In this document: positions 22,142 to 31,558 of the stretch, piece by piece | Layout: every line of letters begins with the position of its first letter | How positions within the stretch are numbered: position 1 is the first letter of the stretch | NCBI GenBank assembly: GCA_963752915.1 | Contig: CAVVZZ010000002.1 | Coordinates: forward strand, 496,001-560,000 | Direction: 5' to 3' | DNA: 64,000 nucleotides | Source of the DNA: DATJPR01 sp963752915 | GTDB lineage: Bacteria > Bacteroidota > Ignavibacteria > UBA10030 > UBA6906 | The notes under the pieces: generated by a model | The model's database searches: none | Told to the model about the DNA's origin: nothing | What the model saw: only the letters and a program-made list of their open reading frames with translations | Position numbers and translations under genes: made by a program

Positions 22142-22957
22142 ATGGCCCGATTCCGAATTCTACTTGAATATGACGGCACCCGATACTCCGGATGGCAAGT
22201 CCAGAAAAACGCGAGGACAATCCAGGGGGAGCTCGTCCGAGTAATGCGTGATGTCTTCCAGACCACAGACTTCGAGTTGCAAGGGGCGGGACGGACGGAT
22301 GCGGGCGTGCATGCGAGCGGCCAGGTGGCCCATCTCGAAGTCAAAACGATGCTCGCGCCGGAAATCATCCGGATGAAGGTGAATGATCTCCTCCCTCCCG
22401 ACATCAATCTCCTGGAGGTCGACAAAGCGCCGACAGAGTTCCACGCCAGGCACGATGCGCTTGAGCGCGAGTATCTCTACCGCATTTCGCGCCGACGGAC
22501 GGCATTTGACAAACGCTATGTCTGGTGGGTGAAGGACGCACTCGACGTACGCGCCATGAAACAGGCAGCGGCGCATTTCACGGGGATGAAAGACTGGCGA
22601 GCATTTACGGATGCCGACCCCGAGGAGGGTTCGACGAAGGCGCTGATCCACGGACTGACCATCGACGAGGATCAGAATACGATCACTATCCGTATCACGG
22701 GATCGCATTTCCTGTGGAAACTGGTCCGCCGCATTGTGGGGGTGCTGGTCGAGGTCGGCAGAGGAGCGCTGCCGATTCGCGACCTCGAGAGCGTCTTTAC
22801 GGACGGTACCGACTACGTCGCGCGACATACGGCCCCGCCTTCCGGCTTGTTCCTGGAACGGGTCCGCTATGCCGATCACCAGAACAGCGAGACGCCCGGG
22901 AAGCCCCGATTCCCGAAGAACCACCACAGGAACCGAAAGAATATTCGTGGCCGATAA
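22142..22957 (+). CDS. truA: tRNA pseudouridine(38-40) synthase TruA
   Basis: Converts uridines 38-40 of the tRNA anticodon stem-loop to pseudouridine. The 271-residue protein has the family order: R-I-L-L-E-Y-D-G-T-R-Y-S-G-W-Q at the N-terminus, the catalytic Asp53 in G-A-G-R-T-D-A-G-V-H-A, and F-L-W-K-L-V-R-R-I-V-G in the C-terminal half. The length matches the family. Its 3' end overlaps the ettA start by 11 bp, so translation may be coupled. The C-terminal tail is basic. Confidence 0.95.
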   Translation: MARFRILLEYDGTRYSGWQVQKNARTIQGELVRVMRDVFQTTDFELQGAGRTDAGVHASGQVAHLEVKTMLAPEIIRMKVNDLLPPDINLLEVDKAPTEFHARHDALEREYLYRISRRRTAFDKRYVWWVKDALDVRAMKQAAAHFTGMKDWRAFTDADPEEGSTKALIHGLTIDEDQNTITIRITGSHFLWKLVRRIVGVLVEVGRGALPIRDLESVFTDGTDYVARHTAPPSGLFLERVRYADHQNSETPGKPRFPKNHHRNRKNIRGR

Positions 22958-24620
22958 CAAGATTATCTTTTCGATGGTCGGCGTGGGGAAAGTCTTCCCG
23001 CCGAACAAGCAAGTTCTGAAAGACATCTATCTGTCGTTCTACTACGGCGCGAAGATCGGCGTCCTCGGATTGAACGGCGCCGGGAAGAGTTCGTTGCTGA
23101 AGATTATTGCCGGCATCGACAAGGACTACCTCGGTGAAATCAGCGTGCAGAAGGGGATTTCGTTCGGCTATCTTCCCCAGGAACCGCATTTGGACCCGGC
23201 GAAAACCGTGAAGGAAATCGTCGAAGAGGGCGTGCACGAGACCGTGAGGTTGCTAAAGCAATTTGAAGAGGTCAGTGCGAAATTGAGCGAGCCCGACGCC
23301 GACTTCGATACTCTTCTCGAGAAGCAGGCGAAACTCCAGGAGCAGATCGACCACAAGAACGCATGGGACCTCGACAGCAAGCTCGAACAGGCGATGGACG
23401 CGCTGCGATGCCCGTCCGGCGAAACATCTGTCACCGTGCTCTCCGGCGGAGAACGACGCCGCGTAGCGCTGTGCCGGCTCCTCCTGCAGGAACCGGATGT
23501 CTTGCTTCTCGACGAGCCGACCAACCACCTGGATGCGGAGTCGGTGGCCTGGCTCGAACAGCACCTCGCACGCTATGCCGGGACCGTGCTCGCCGTGACG
23601 CACGACCGGTATTTCCTCGACAACGTCGCCGGATGGATCCTCGAGCTCGATCGCGGCGAAGGGATCCCGTTCGAAGGGAATTATTCCTCATGGCTTGAAC
23701 AGAAGAGCGCCCGCCTTGCCATCGAAGAGAAGCAGGAATCGAAGCGGCAAAAGTCACTGGCGCGGGAACTGGAATGGGTCCGCCTGAATCCGAAGGGACG
23801 CCATGCAAAGAGCAAGGCGAGGATTTCGGCATACGAGCAGTTGCTCGCAGAAGAAACAGAGAAGCGCAACGATGAACTGGAGATCTTCATCCCCCCCGGA
23901 CCGCGGCTGGGAAACCTCGTGATCACCGCAGACCATGTGGCCAAGGCGTACGGCGAGCTTCTTCTCTACGATGACCTGAATTTCGTTCTTCCCCCGGGTG
24001 GGATCATCGGGGTGATCGGTCCGAACGGTGCGGGAAAAACGACGCTGTTCAGGATGATCACGCAACAGGAGAAACCCGACACCGGGGCGTTCCGGATCGG
24101 CGAGACCGTGAAGCTCGCCTATGTGGACCAGAACCGACCGCTCGACCCGGAGAAGTCCATCTGGCAGGAGATTTCAGGCGGTGAAGACGTGATCACGCTC
24201 GGCCGTCGCGAGGTGAATTCGCGCTCCTATGTCGCGCGGTTCAACTTCAGCGGCGCCGATCAGCAGAAGAGGGTCGGAAGCCTTTCCGGAGGAGAGCGCA
24301 ACCGCGTGCACCTCGCGAAGGTGCTGCGCGCCGAAGCCAATGTCCTGCTGCTCGACGAACCGACGAATGACCTTGACGTCAACACTCTGCGCGCGCTCGA
24401 AGAGGCGCTGTCGAATTTTGCCGGTTGCGCGGTCGTCATCTCGCATGACCGCTGGTTCCTCGACAGGATTGCGACGCATATCCTCGCATTCGAGGGAGAC
24501 AGCAAAGTCGTCTGGTACGACGGCAATTATTCGGAGTACGAAGCCGATCGCAAGAAACGTCTCGGGATAGAAGCGGATACGCCACATCGCATCCGATATA
24601 GAACGCTGAAGCGAGAGTAG
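22947..24620 (+). CDS. ettA: Energy-dependent translational throttle protein EttA (ABC-F)
   Basis: A 557-residue ABC-F ATPase that binds the ribosomal E site and couples the first elongation steps to ATP/ADP level. I start it at GTG 22947 (V-A-D-N-K-I-I-F-S-M), which aligns with the EttA N-terminus; the longer open frame overlaps truA and reads as its shadow. Two ABC domains are clear: Walker A G-L-N-G-A-G-K-S at 41-48, signature V-L-S-G-G-E-R-R-R-V-A, Walker B V-L-L-L-D-E-P-T-N-H, then G-P-N-G-A-G-K-T, S-L-S-G-G-E-R-N-R and V-L-L-L-D-E-P-T-N-D. The basic linker and the arm insertion between domains are also present. Length and motifs match E. coli EttA. Confidence 0.93.
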   Translation: MADNKIIFSMVGVGKVFPPNKQVLKDIYLSFYYGAKIGVLGLNGAGKSSLLKIIAGIDKDYLGEISVQKGISFGYLPQEPHLDPAKTVKEIVEEGVHETVRLLKQFEEVSAKLSEPDADFDTLLEKQAKLQEQIDHKNAWDLDSKLEQAMDALRCPSGETSVTVLSGGERRRVALCRLLLQEPDVLLLDEPTNHLDAESVAWLEQHLARYAGTVLAVTHDRYFLDNVAGWILELDRGEGIPFEGNYSSWLEQKSARLAIEEKQESKRQKSLARELEWVRLNPKGRHAKSKARISAYEQLLAEETEKRNDELEIFIPPGPRLGNLVITADHVAKAYGELLLYDDLNFVLPPGGIIGVIGPNGAGKTTLFRMITQQEKPDTGAFRIGETVKLAYVDQNRPLDPEKSIWQEISGGEDVITLGRREVNSRSYVARFNFSGADQQKRVGSLSGGERNRVHLAKVLRAEANVLLLDEPTNDLDVNTLRALEEALSNFAGCAVVISHDRWFLDRIATHILAFEGDSKVVWYDGNYSEYEADRKKRLGIEADTPHRIRYRTLKRE

Positions 24621-24672
24621 GAACCAGGCGTCAGGCGTCAGGGTCGACGGCCCGTTTGACGACAGCGACGCA

Positions 24673-26580
24673 ATGAGTCTGCGAACCCCCCCCATGAATC
24701 GGAACAAGAAACCAGTGACGACCCTTCCCGTTTCCCTGCGGCGCCTGTGTTGCGTGATCGCTTTTTCCTCCCTGATTTTTTCCTCTGCCGTCGCCCAGAA
24801 GCCAATTGTGGTCCGCGTCGACCCGCCGAACTGGTGGGCAGGCATGAAGCTCGATTCTGTCCGCCTCCTGGTCTACGGCGATCATCTGGATGGTCTGATC
24901 GCTACAGCCTCCGGAAAGGGAGTAGTGGTCGGCAGAACCCTTCCCGGCGCATCCCCGCACCATGCGTTTATCGATCTTCGGATCCGGCCATCGGCAGAAC
25001 CACAGACAGCACGGCTGGTCTTGAAGCGGGGACATGACACGTGCAGAGTCGGCTTCCCGATCCTCCCGCGCGATCATTCGCCGCACAGATTCCAGGGGTT
25101 CTCGCCGGATGATATTCTCTACCTGATCACCCCCGACCGATTTTCCAACGGCGATACAACGAACGATGCTGTTCCGGAAATGTCCGAGGGTGTGCACCGC
25201 GACCGCCCGTTCGGACGCCATGGCGGAGATATCAGGGGAATCATCGACCATCTCGATTATATTGCCGGCCTTGGTGTTACCGCGCTGTGGATTAATCCGC
25301 TGATCGAGAACAACAATCCGTCGCAGAGTTATCACGGCTACGCCGCGACCGACCTGTACCGGATCGATCCACGGTTCGGCACGAACGCCCTCTACCGCCA
25401 GCTTGTCGAAGCGGCGCACGCACGCGGCATGAAGATCATTCTCGACCATGTCGCCAACCACATCAGCATCAACCATCCCTGGATGAAGGATCTCCCGACG
25501 TCCACATGGATCAATGGCTCGATCGCGTCCCACGATTACTCCCACCATGCAAAAACCGCCCTCGTCGATCCGCACTTCGACAGTTCAACGGTGCGCAATC
25601 TCCTCGACGGCTGGTTCACGAATGAGATGCCCGACCTGAATCAGGAAGATCCTTCGCTCGCGGCGTATCTCATTCAAAATACCATCTGGTGGATAGAGAG
25701 CACCGGCCTTGACGGCATCCGTGAGGACACCTACCCGTATGTCGCGCCCGACTTCTGGCCGCGATGGGTCGGCGCAGTCCTGAACGAGTATCCGCACTTC
25801 AACATCTTCGGCGAGGTCTGGATCGGCGAACCGGCGTTCCTTGCCCCCTACCAGAAGGGAAGTACCCTTTCACATCGCCTTCATGCCGTTCTTCCCGCAA
25901 TCACGGACTTCGCGCTCTTCGATGAAATGAACCATGTATTCGGCGGACGCCAGAACATCAATCGCATCTATGAATGTCTCTGCAAGGATTATCTCTATCC
26001 GAATCCGAACAATCTGGTCACCTTTGTCGACAACCATGATGTGAAACGCGTTCTTGCGGTCATGAACGGCGACACCGCCCGCGTGCGTCTGGCGCTGACG
26101 TTGCTTCTGACAACCAGGGGGATTCCCGCGTTGTATTATGGAACGGAGATCGGGATCTGGGGAGGCGACAACGATGGATTGGTGCGTGCGGATTTCCCGG
26201 GTGGGTTCCCCGGCGACCGGACTGATTGCTTCACCGATGCCGGGAGGACTCCGGCGCAACGCGTGCTGTACAATGATGTGAAACAGCTCATCTCAATACG
26301 AAAAAGCCATCCTTCCCTTTCGGGAGGACGGCTTCTTCAATTCCCACCATCAGACGATGTCTATTGTTTCATTCGACAGTCGGGGGACGAGCGAGTCCTC
26401 GTCGTCATCAACGCGGGCGAACAAGACCGGACGATCGATCTGTCGAAAGTCATGTCCACGACACACCCGCCTCTCATTACGCAGGACCTCGTGGCCGGAC
26501 AAACACTTTCGCCCTCCTCCACGGTCCGCGTCGGACCAACGACTGCCAGGGTTCTCCTCCTCACATCCTCCGTCAAGTAG
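24673..26580 (+). CDS. Secreted GH13 alpha-amylase / cyclomaltodextrinase-like (SusA-type)
   Basis: A 635-residue exported glycoside hydrolase family 13 enzyme acting on alpha-glucans such as starch or maltodextrin. A signal peptide is followed by the cyclomaltodextrinase N-terminal domain (P-N-W-W-A-G-M) and a (beta/alpha)8 barrel. Catalytic residues by motif are nucleophile D352 in G-I-R-E-D-T-Y-P-Y, acid/base E381 in N-I-F-G-E-V-W, and D456 in F-V-D-N-H-D. A beta-sandwich C-terminal domain follows. Two starts are possible, ATG 24673 and ATG 24694; the second gives a more standard signal peptide and neither has a strong Shine-Dalgarno. Substrate specificity is inferred from family only. Confidence 0.9.
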   Translation: MSLRTPPMNRNKKPVTTLPVSLRRLCCVIAFSSLIFSSAVAQKPIVVRVDPPNWWAGMKLDSVRLLVYGDHLDGLIATASGKGVVVGRTLPGASPHHAFIDLRIRPSAEPQTARLVLKRGHDTCRVGFPILPRDHSPHRFQGFSPDDILYLITPDRFSNGDTTNDAVPEMSEGVHRDRPFGRHGGDIRGIIDHLDYIAGLGVTALWINPLIENNNPSQSYHGYAATDLYRIDPRFGTNALYRQLVEAAHARGMKIILDHVANHISINHPWMKDLPTSTWINGSIASHDYSHHAKTALVDPHFDSSTVRNLLDGWFTNEMPDLNQEDPSLAAYLIQNTIWWIESTGLDGIREDTYPYVAPDFWPRWVGAVLNEYPHFNIFGEVWIGEPAFLAPYQKGSTLSHRLHAVLPAITDFALFDEMNHVFGGRQNINRIYECLCKDYLYPNPNNLVTFVDNHDVKRVLAVMNGDTARVRLALTLLLTTRGIPALYYGTEIGIWGGDNDGLVRADFPGGFPGDRTDCFTDAGRTPAQRVLYNDVKQLISIRKSHPSLSGGRLLQFPPSDDVYCFIRQSGDERVLVVINAGEQDRTIDLSKVMSTTHPPLITQDLVAGQTLSPSSTVRVGPTTARVLLLTSSVK

Positions 26581-26582
26581 AC

Positions 26583-26714
26583 TCAGTGCATCACGACTGG
26601 AACAAGTTCCGTCGAAGTGGAGCCGGATTCCTTCTCGGCCTTCGGTGTTGCGCCATACAGGTTGGGGAGAAGGAAGAAGATCAGAAATACTTCGATCAGG
26701 ATGAGGCGTCGCAT
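26583..26714 (-). CDS. Possible 43-residue exported peptide
   Basis: On the strand opposite the GH13 gene, ATG 26714 opens 43 codons. It has a clear hydrophobic signal-like N-terminus (M-R-R-L-I-L-I-E-V-F-L-I-F-F-L-L-P) followed by a polar tail. No strong Shine-Dalgarno is visible and the much longer open frame around it does not look like protein. The N-terminus may be a chance hydrophobic stretch. Confidence 0.25.
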   Translation of the reverse strand: MRRLILIEVFLIFFLLPNLYGATPKAEKESGSTSTELVPVVMH

Positions 26715-27041
26715 TTTCGTAGCCTGTTCTGGTTGGGTGAATATTGACGGCGTATTGTGCAACCGACGTGCCACGGGTGGGCTGTGAAGCCCCGTCTCGA
26801 GTATTGGGCAAATAGTTATTAATAGGAAGGAAATGCCTCCCGGCTCCTCGTTGGGGAGGAAATTATTTCCGACTTCGTTCTTACCTCTTGAGTATCGGCG
26901 ATTGTGTTTGAAGTCACAGGTCGCGCGCGGCATCACTGCAGGCTCGGCGGCGGCGCCCAAAGCGGCCAATGGCGTATCCTTGCCACTGAAGAAGCAAGGT
27001 TCAATTCTCATCACCGCCCTGGACGTCGGGACAACTTCGAA
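26715..27041. other. Intergenic region with a hairpin
   Basis: No gene is evident between the GH13 3' end and the promoter at 27042. The visible structure is a nested inverted repeat near 26828-26875 (GGAAAT...CCTCCC...GGGGAGG...ATTTCC), which could be a terminator or an RNA structure. Confidence 0.4.
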
Positions 27042-27070
27042 TTGACAATCCTGAGCCCCCTGGCTATATT
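27042..27070 (+). promoter_or_regulatory. Sigma70-type promoter
   Basis: TTGACA (27042-27047), a 17-base spacer and TATATT (27065-27070). The start point would be near 27077, so the gene downstream must start at ATG 27115 and not at the TTG inside the -10 region. Confidence 0.75.
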
Positions 27071-27114
27071 TGGTCGACTCCCGCCGATCTGCAATTTCCC
27101 GGTTTCCTTCGAAC

Positions 27115-27519
27115 ATGACAGAGCAACAATCAACGCTCCATTCGATCCTCGCCGCGATCACACGCGCATGGCGTACCCGGAATCCGGACGCCATGACCGA
27201 ATACCTCCACCCCGACATTATCATGGCGCTCCCGGGATTCCAGGGGAACGTCACAGGGCGGGCAGCGTTGATCGACAGCTTCAAGGAGTTCTGTGAGAAC
27301 GCCGGCGTGATCGAGTATGAAGAACACGATGAATCGATCGATGTCGTGGGCAACGTCGCGATCGCCAGCTTCCGGTTCATGATGGTCTACGAGCGAGCGG
27401 CGTACCGGGAAAAGTCAACCGGACGCGATATCTGGGTGTTCGAGGACCGCGCAGGCCGCTGGGTGGGTGTTTGGCGCACAATGACGGAATTGCATGAGGA
27501 GCGCATTCCATCACGGTAA
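27115..27519 (+). CDS. NTF2-like / SnoaL-type domain protein
   Basis: A 134-residue single-domain protein of the NTF2-like superfamily (DUF4440/SnoaL type). The pattern T-R-A-W-R-T-R-N-P-D-A-M-T-E-Y-L-H-P-D-I...G-R-A-A-L-I-D-S-F and the closing W-V-G-V-W-R-T-M are typical cone-shaped-fold features. Ligand and reaction are unknown. The start at 27115 is fixed by the promoter just upstream. It is cytoplasmic: there is no signal sequence. Confidence 0.8.
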   Translation: MTEQQSTLHSILAAITRAWRTRNPDAMTEYLHPDIIMALPGFQGNVTGRAALIDSFKEFCENAGVIEYEEHDESIDVVGNVAIASFRFMMVYERAAYREKSTGRDIWVFEDRAGRWVGVWRTMTELHEERIPSR

Positions 27520-27733
27520 GAGGAAACCGATATGCAGTGGAACTAGATTTTCAAGCTCTCACTCTTCGGACCCGGAATGGCGATTCTCACCGTCGCGTGG
27601 GTGCCTCCCGGCGCCGACCAGGGCATAGTGCCGGCTGGGTACTCCCGCGACTCAACCCATGGCGCTTGAACATCGGGAGCATTCGTAGTAGATTGTCATG
27701 CCTCTTCAACGTATCCCTGACCATAGTCGCTAG

Positions 27734-29008
27734 GTGATTCCCTTGTGGAACGTCATTCATGGTCGCGCTGCACTGGTTCATGAACCCAACGAAGTCCGCA
27801 TTCTGCGACTTGTCCGCACAAAGGGCGAGATCTCGCGCATTGAAATCGCACGGTCCGTCAATCTCCACAAAGGCACGATCACCGATCTGGTGGCAAAACT
27901 CATCCGTGCGGGATTCCTGGAAGAAACGGGGCAGGTGGTGTCGAGCAATCGCGTGGGCAGGAAACGCATCCTCCTTCGGTTCCGTCCGCTCGCCGGCCTG
28001 GTCGCCGGTGTTGACATCGGCATGACGCACACGGAAGTCGCGCTCACCGATCTTAACGCGGAAATCCTGCAACACGCGTCGTTCGACTACGAGGTCGGCG
28101 CTCCGTCACACGAAGTGCTTGCACGCGTCGCCGCCACGATCCACGACCTCCTGATTGCTGCGAAGCACAAACAATCGAAGCTTGTGGGGATCGGCATCGG
28201 CGTGCAAGGCGTTGTCGATTGCCGGACGAACACCCTTATCCTTTCGCACAACAAAAAGAGCTGGGAAGGAGAATCTCTTTCCGCGTCGCTCGAGACGCAA
28301 TTTCATGTCCCGGTGTATGTCGAGAACGACGTGAAAACCATGACGATCGGAGAGTACCTTCTCGGTGCGGCAAAAGGGGCAAAAGACTTCATTCATATCT
28401 GGGTCGGTGAAGGGCTCGGGGCGGGAATCATGATTAACGGCCATCTCCTGCATGGGATCACCTCCAGCGCGGGCGAGATAGGCTACAATGGATTGGAATC
28501 GCCGGCGATGTTCACCGAACGGTTTCCCCTCACCTTTCACCAGCAGGAAATCTTCGGCGACATCCTGACGGACGCAAATTTCATCGAGAGCTTCCGGCAG
28601 CATGCACTCCAATCCCACGATCCGTCGGGTGTCGGGACGATTGCAGAAGCGTTCCACCGGGGCGACGCCGCGGCACGTCAGATCATTGACGAATACATCT
28701 CCATGCTGAGCATGCTGTGCATCAGCATGGTCAACACACTCAACCCCGAGTTGGTCCTGATCGGAGGAAAAATCGCACAGCATCTCCCGGAGGTTGCGGA
28801 GATGCTGCAAACCCGAATTCACCGGGACCTCCTGGCCCCCGCAGCAGACGCCGTCCGTGTACGCACGGCGCAACATGGCCGGAATGGCGTCATCATGGGC
28901 GCTGTGAGCCTCGTCCTGTATGAGCTTTTTGAGCCTCTTCACAATGTGTCGGCCCGGGGAACACAAAAGAGAACCGCAGGGGCGACCGACGCAGTCGGGC
29001 AGGATTAG
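27734..29008 (+). CDS. ROK family transcriptional regulator
   Basis: A 424-residue ROK protein with an N-terminal winged helix (about 15-70; E-I-A-R-S-V-N-L-H-K-G-T-I-T-D-L-V) and a sugar-kinase-like fold (G-V-D-I-G-M-T-H-T-E-V-A-L-T-D near 90; G-I-G-V-Q-G-V-V-D; G-E-G-L-G-A-G-I-M-I-N-G). It would normally repress or activate sugar-use genes in response to a sugar. The usual zinc motif is missing: after S-A-G-E-I-G the His is Tyr and no CxCGxxGC follows. The start is GTG 27734, with a plausible alternative a few codons on. It sits between the two glycan-related loci, so control of the GH13 gene is conceivable but not shown. Confidence 0.88.
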   Translation: MIPLWNVIHGRAALVHEPNEVRILRLVRTKGEISRIEIARSVNLHKGTITDLVAKLIRAGFLEETGQVVSSNRVGRKRILLRFRPLAGLVAGVDIGMTHTEVALTDLNAEILQHASFDYEVGAPSHEVLARVAATIHDLLIAAKHKQSKLVGIGIGVQGVVDCRTNTLILSHNKKSWEGESLSASLETQFHVPVYVENDVKTMTIGEYLLGAAKGAKDFIHIWVGEGLGAGIMINGHLLHGITSSAGEIGYNGLESPAMFTERFPLTFHQQEIFGDILTDANFIESFRQHALQSHDPSGVGTIAEAFHRGDAAARQIIDEYISMLSMLCISMVNTLNPELVLIGGKIAQHLPEVAEMLQTRIHRDLLAPAADAVRVRTAQHGRNGVIMGAVSLVLYELFEPLHNVSARGTQKRTAGATDAVGQD

Positions 29009-29078
29009 CCATTCCCCGTCGGAGCCGGATAGTTCGCAGTGAGGCGGGTTGACCGGGCAGATTTTTGCCGGAGCGCTG

Positions 29079-29107
29079 TTGACAATGCCCACCGCCTCTG
29101 CTATAAT
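29079..29107 (+). promoter_or_regulatory. Perfect consensus sigma70 promoter
   Basis: TTGACA (29079-29084), 17-base spacer, TATAAT (29102-29107), identical to the E. coli consensus. The ATG of the metallophosphoesterase lies 30 bases downstream of the -10 box. Confidence 0.85.
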
Positions 29108-29136
29108 AGCCGGTTCACCGACGGGATCATCCTCCT

Positions 29137-30684
29137 ATGAGCAAAAGCGCGCAGTCGATATCAAGCATTCTTGTCGAATGTGAATCGAACGGCCTCGCGC
29201 CGGCCTATGTTTCCGACCCGGCGGGCCATACGATCGTTCCGTATAACGCCAGGAAGCGTGACGTCTATGTGGTCAGCGATCTCCATATCGCCGCGGGACG
29301 CGGAGCGGACGGAAATTACGAGGGGACGGAGAACTTCTTCGCCGACGATTCTTTCTCCCGGTTCCTCACCGAGCTCCGGAGCCGGGACAAGGGAGTGGTC
29401 CTTGTCATCAACGGGGATTTCATCGACTTTCTGCGCGTTGACCGGATTCCGAAGAGCGACGAAGATTTTTCTGCGTGGGAGCAAGCGCTCTCCGGGGTCG
29501 GGCTTCCCAGGACGATCGACGAACTTCGCGGGAGCATCACGCCAAAGGAAGAGACCTATGGGCTGAAGACGGATGACTACAAATCCGTCTGGAAACTCCT
29601 CTGCTGTGTCAACGGCCATCCCCATCTGTTCGAGGCTCTCGCCACGTGGGTCTGCGCCGGCGAGCCCCTGGTCATCATGAAAGGCAATCATGACCTCGAG
29701 TGGTATTGGCCTGCCGTCAGGAATTACTTTCGTCTCGTCATCGCCGGGCGCGCGGCCCGGCAATTGCGACGTCCGATCGAGGGTGTTCTCCGGCGCACGG
29801 TCCTCCCCAACATCCAGTTTATCGACGACGCGTTGCTCGTTGACGAAGAAGTCTATATCGAGCACGGCCATCGCTACGACAAATTCTCAAACCCGGTCGG
29901 CGGACCTGTCCTCGGCAATGGTACGGAGTTGAACCTGCCATTCGGATCGTTCTTCAACCGCTACCTGGTAAACCAGATCGAGCTGGTATATCCATTTATC
30001 GACAATGTCCGTCCGCGGGAAAAGCTCCTGCCGCTTCTTGTCCGGGAACATTTCCCTCTCGCCCTCAAAGTGCTGTTCGACCATATCCCGTTCGCCTTGC
30101 TGTCGGTCCAAAAGCAATACTACCGGTATATGCTTTCGCGCTCGTTCGTCTATGGACTCGCGATCATCATCCCGGTGGTGTTCGTCCTCGTTCGATACTG
30201 GACAGGGATCAATGCCTTTATCGACGGTCTCCACGGCCCCGCGGCGCAGGGTCTTCCCGGACTTCTCTTCAACCAGGTCTCGAACTTCGCCCAGAGCTCA
30301 CTTGCGCTGGTATTTTCCTACCTCCTGGCCCGACTCGTGGCATTCTTCCAACTTGACGAACCGGTCTCCCTGGCAACATTTGCACGGGCGTGCTTCGATG
30401 TATCGCCCCGATGCCGCTTCGTGACCTTCGGGCACACCCACGACCCCGAACAGTTCCGGGACAATGTCCGTTGGTACCACAATACCGGCACGTGGATACC
30501 GATTATCGATGTGAGTAGCGGAGAAGTCCGTGAGGACAAGACGTACACCTTTCTGCGATATCACCGGGAGACGGACGGTCATTTCGGCGAGACGGCACTT
30601 CAACGTTGGGATGACGAGGCAGGCCGCCCGCAACAACTGATCCTTCTTACCCGGAAAGATCAGCCGACAAGTACGTCGTACTAG
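29137..30684 (+). CDS. Membrane-associated metallophosphoesterase
   Basis: A 515-residue calcineurin-like phosphoesterase with all motifs for two metals: S-D-L-H-I (47-51), G-D-F-I-D (near 95), G-N-H-D (near 185), G-H-R-Y-D (near 240) and G-H-T-H-D (near 435). Unlike typical soluble members it has hydrophobic stretches around residues 330-350 and 375-400, between the fourth and fifth motifs, that may be transmembrane helices. The substrate is unknown. It is driven by a perfect consensus promoter and is followed 133 bp later by a second, unrelated phosphoesterase. Confidence 0.85.
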   Translation: MSKSAQSISSILVECESNGLAPAYVSDPAGHTIVPYNARKRDVYVVSDLHIAAGRGADGNYEGTENFFADDSFSRFLTELRSRDKGVVLVINGDFIDFLRVDRIPKSDEDFSAWEQALSGVGLPRTIDELRGSITPKEETYGLKTDDYKSVWKLLCCVNGHPHLFEALATWVCAGEPLVIMKGNHDLEWYWPAVRNYFRLVIAGRAARQLRRPIEGVLRRTVLPNIQFIDDALLVDEEVYIEHGHRYDKFSNPVGGPVLGNGTELNLPFGSFFNRYLVNQIELVYPFIDNVRPREKLLPLLVREHFPLALKVLFDHIPFALLSVQKQYYRYMLSRSFVYGLAIIIPVVFVLVRYWTGINAFIDGLHGPAAQGLPGLLFNQVSNFAQSSLALVFSYLLARLVAFFQLDEPVSLATFARACFDVSPRCRFVTFGHTHDPEQFRDNVRWYHNTGTWIPIIDVSSGEVREDKTYTFLRYHRETDGHFGETALQRWDDEAGRPQQLILLTRKDQPTSTSY

Positions 30685-30817
30685 TACTGCAACAGATCGC
30701 CTATTGCATTTTTCACTTCTTGTTCGCATTTCTCTCTATGGTCCCTTCACCCACCCGGTCTGAGACCCCCATCGTCACACCTGTTCTTCGCGCTTCACAC
30801 TTCGACTAAGGCGGGCA

Positions 30818-31558
30818 ATGATCTACGCCGTCATTTCCGACGTCCATGGAAACCGTTGGGCGCTCGAAGCAGTCCTTCACGATATCTCCTCCCGGCACGT
30901 TGACGTCCTTGTAAACCTCGGGGACAGCGTGTACGGCCCACTTCAGCCGCATGAGACCGCCGCTCTTCTGCGGGAAAGTTGCGAGATCCACATCCTTGGC
31001 AATCAGGACAGGATTCTCCTCGATGCCCCGTCACATCCTCTCTCACCGACACTTGCATCGTGTTTCCGAAGCCTGACCGACGATGATGTCGAGTGGCTGC
31101 GTGGTAGCCACAAATCATCCATCACCCTCGACAACCTTCTTCTGGTGCACGGGACACTACAATACGATAGCGACTATCTTCTCGAGGATATTGCCCGGGG
31201 AATTCCCTCGCTCCTCTCCGACGATCGCATTGCGCTGAAGATCGGGCACTCTGACGCGAAGATTATCCTGTGCGGACATTCCCACATCGCGCGATACGTG
31301 CGGATGCGGGACCGGACGATCATCAATCCCGGAAGTGTCGGCCTGCAGGCATATGACGATGACAGCCCAGTAGCACACCGGATGGAGATGGGGAGTCCCC
31401 ACGCGCGATATGCGATCATCGAAGTGGACGGGGAACGGGTCACGGTCAATCACTTGGCCATCCCCTATGACTACCGTGAGGCCGCAGCCCTTGCGCTGCA
31501 AAATGGACGAAGTGACTGGGCCTACTGGCTCGAACATGGCAGAACCAGAACTCCATGA
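30818..31558 (+). CDS. Metallophosphoesterase (Metallophos_2 / YfcE-like)
   Basis: A 246-residue soluble phosphoesterase with motifs S-D-V-H-G-N, N-L-G-D-S-V-Y-G, G-N-Q-D, V-H-G-T and C-G-H-S-H-I-A. This layout fits the family of small metal-dependent phosphodiesterases that includes YfcE. The third motif has Gln in place of the usual His, seen in part of the family. The stop overlaps the next start as ATGA, so the pair is translationally coupled. Substrate unknown. Confidence 0.88.
   Translation: MIYAVISDVHGNRWALEAVLHDISSRHVDVLVNLGDSVYGPLQPHETAALLRESCEIHILGNQDRILLDAPSHPLSPTLASCFRSLTDDDVEWLRGSHKSSITLDNLLLVHGTLQYDSDYLLEDIARGIPSLLSDDRIALKIGHSDAKIILCGHSHIARYVRMRDRTIINPGSVGLQAYDDDSPVAHRMEMGSPHARYAIIEVDGERVTVNHLAIPYDYREAAALALQNGRSDWAYWLEHGRTRTP

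Noticed and set aside
31174..31537. Minus-strand frames inside the phosphoesterase
   Set aside because: Shadows of a conserved metal-dependent phosphoesterase with all its motifs on the plus strand.
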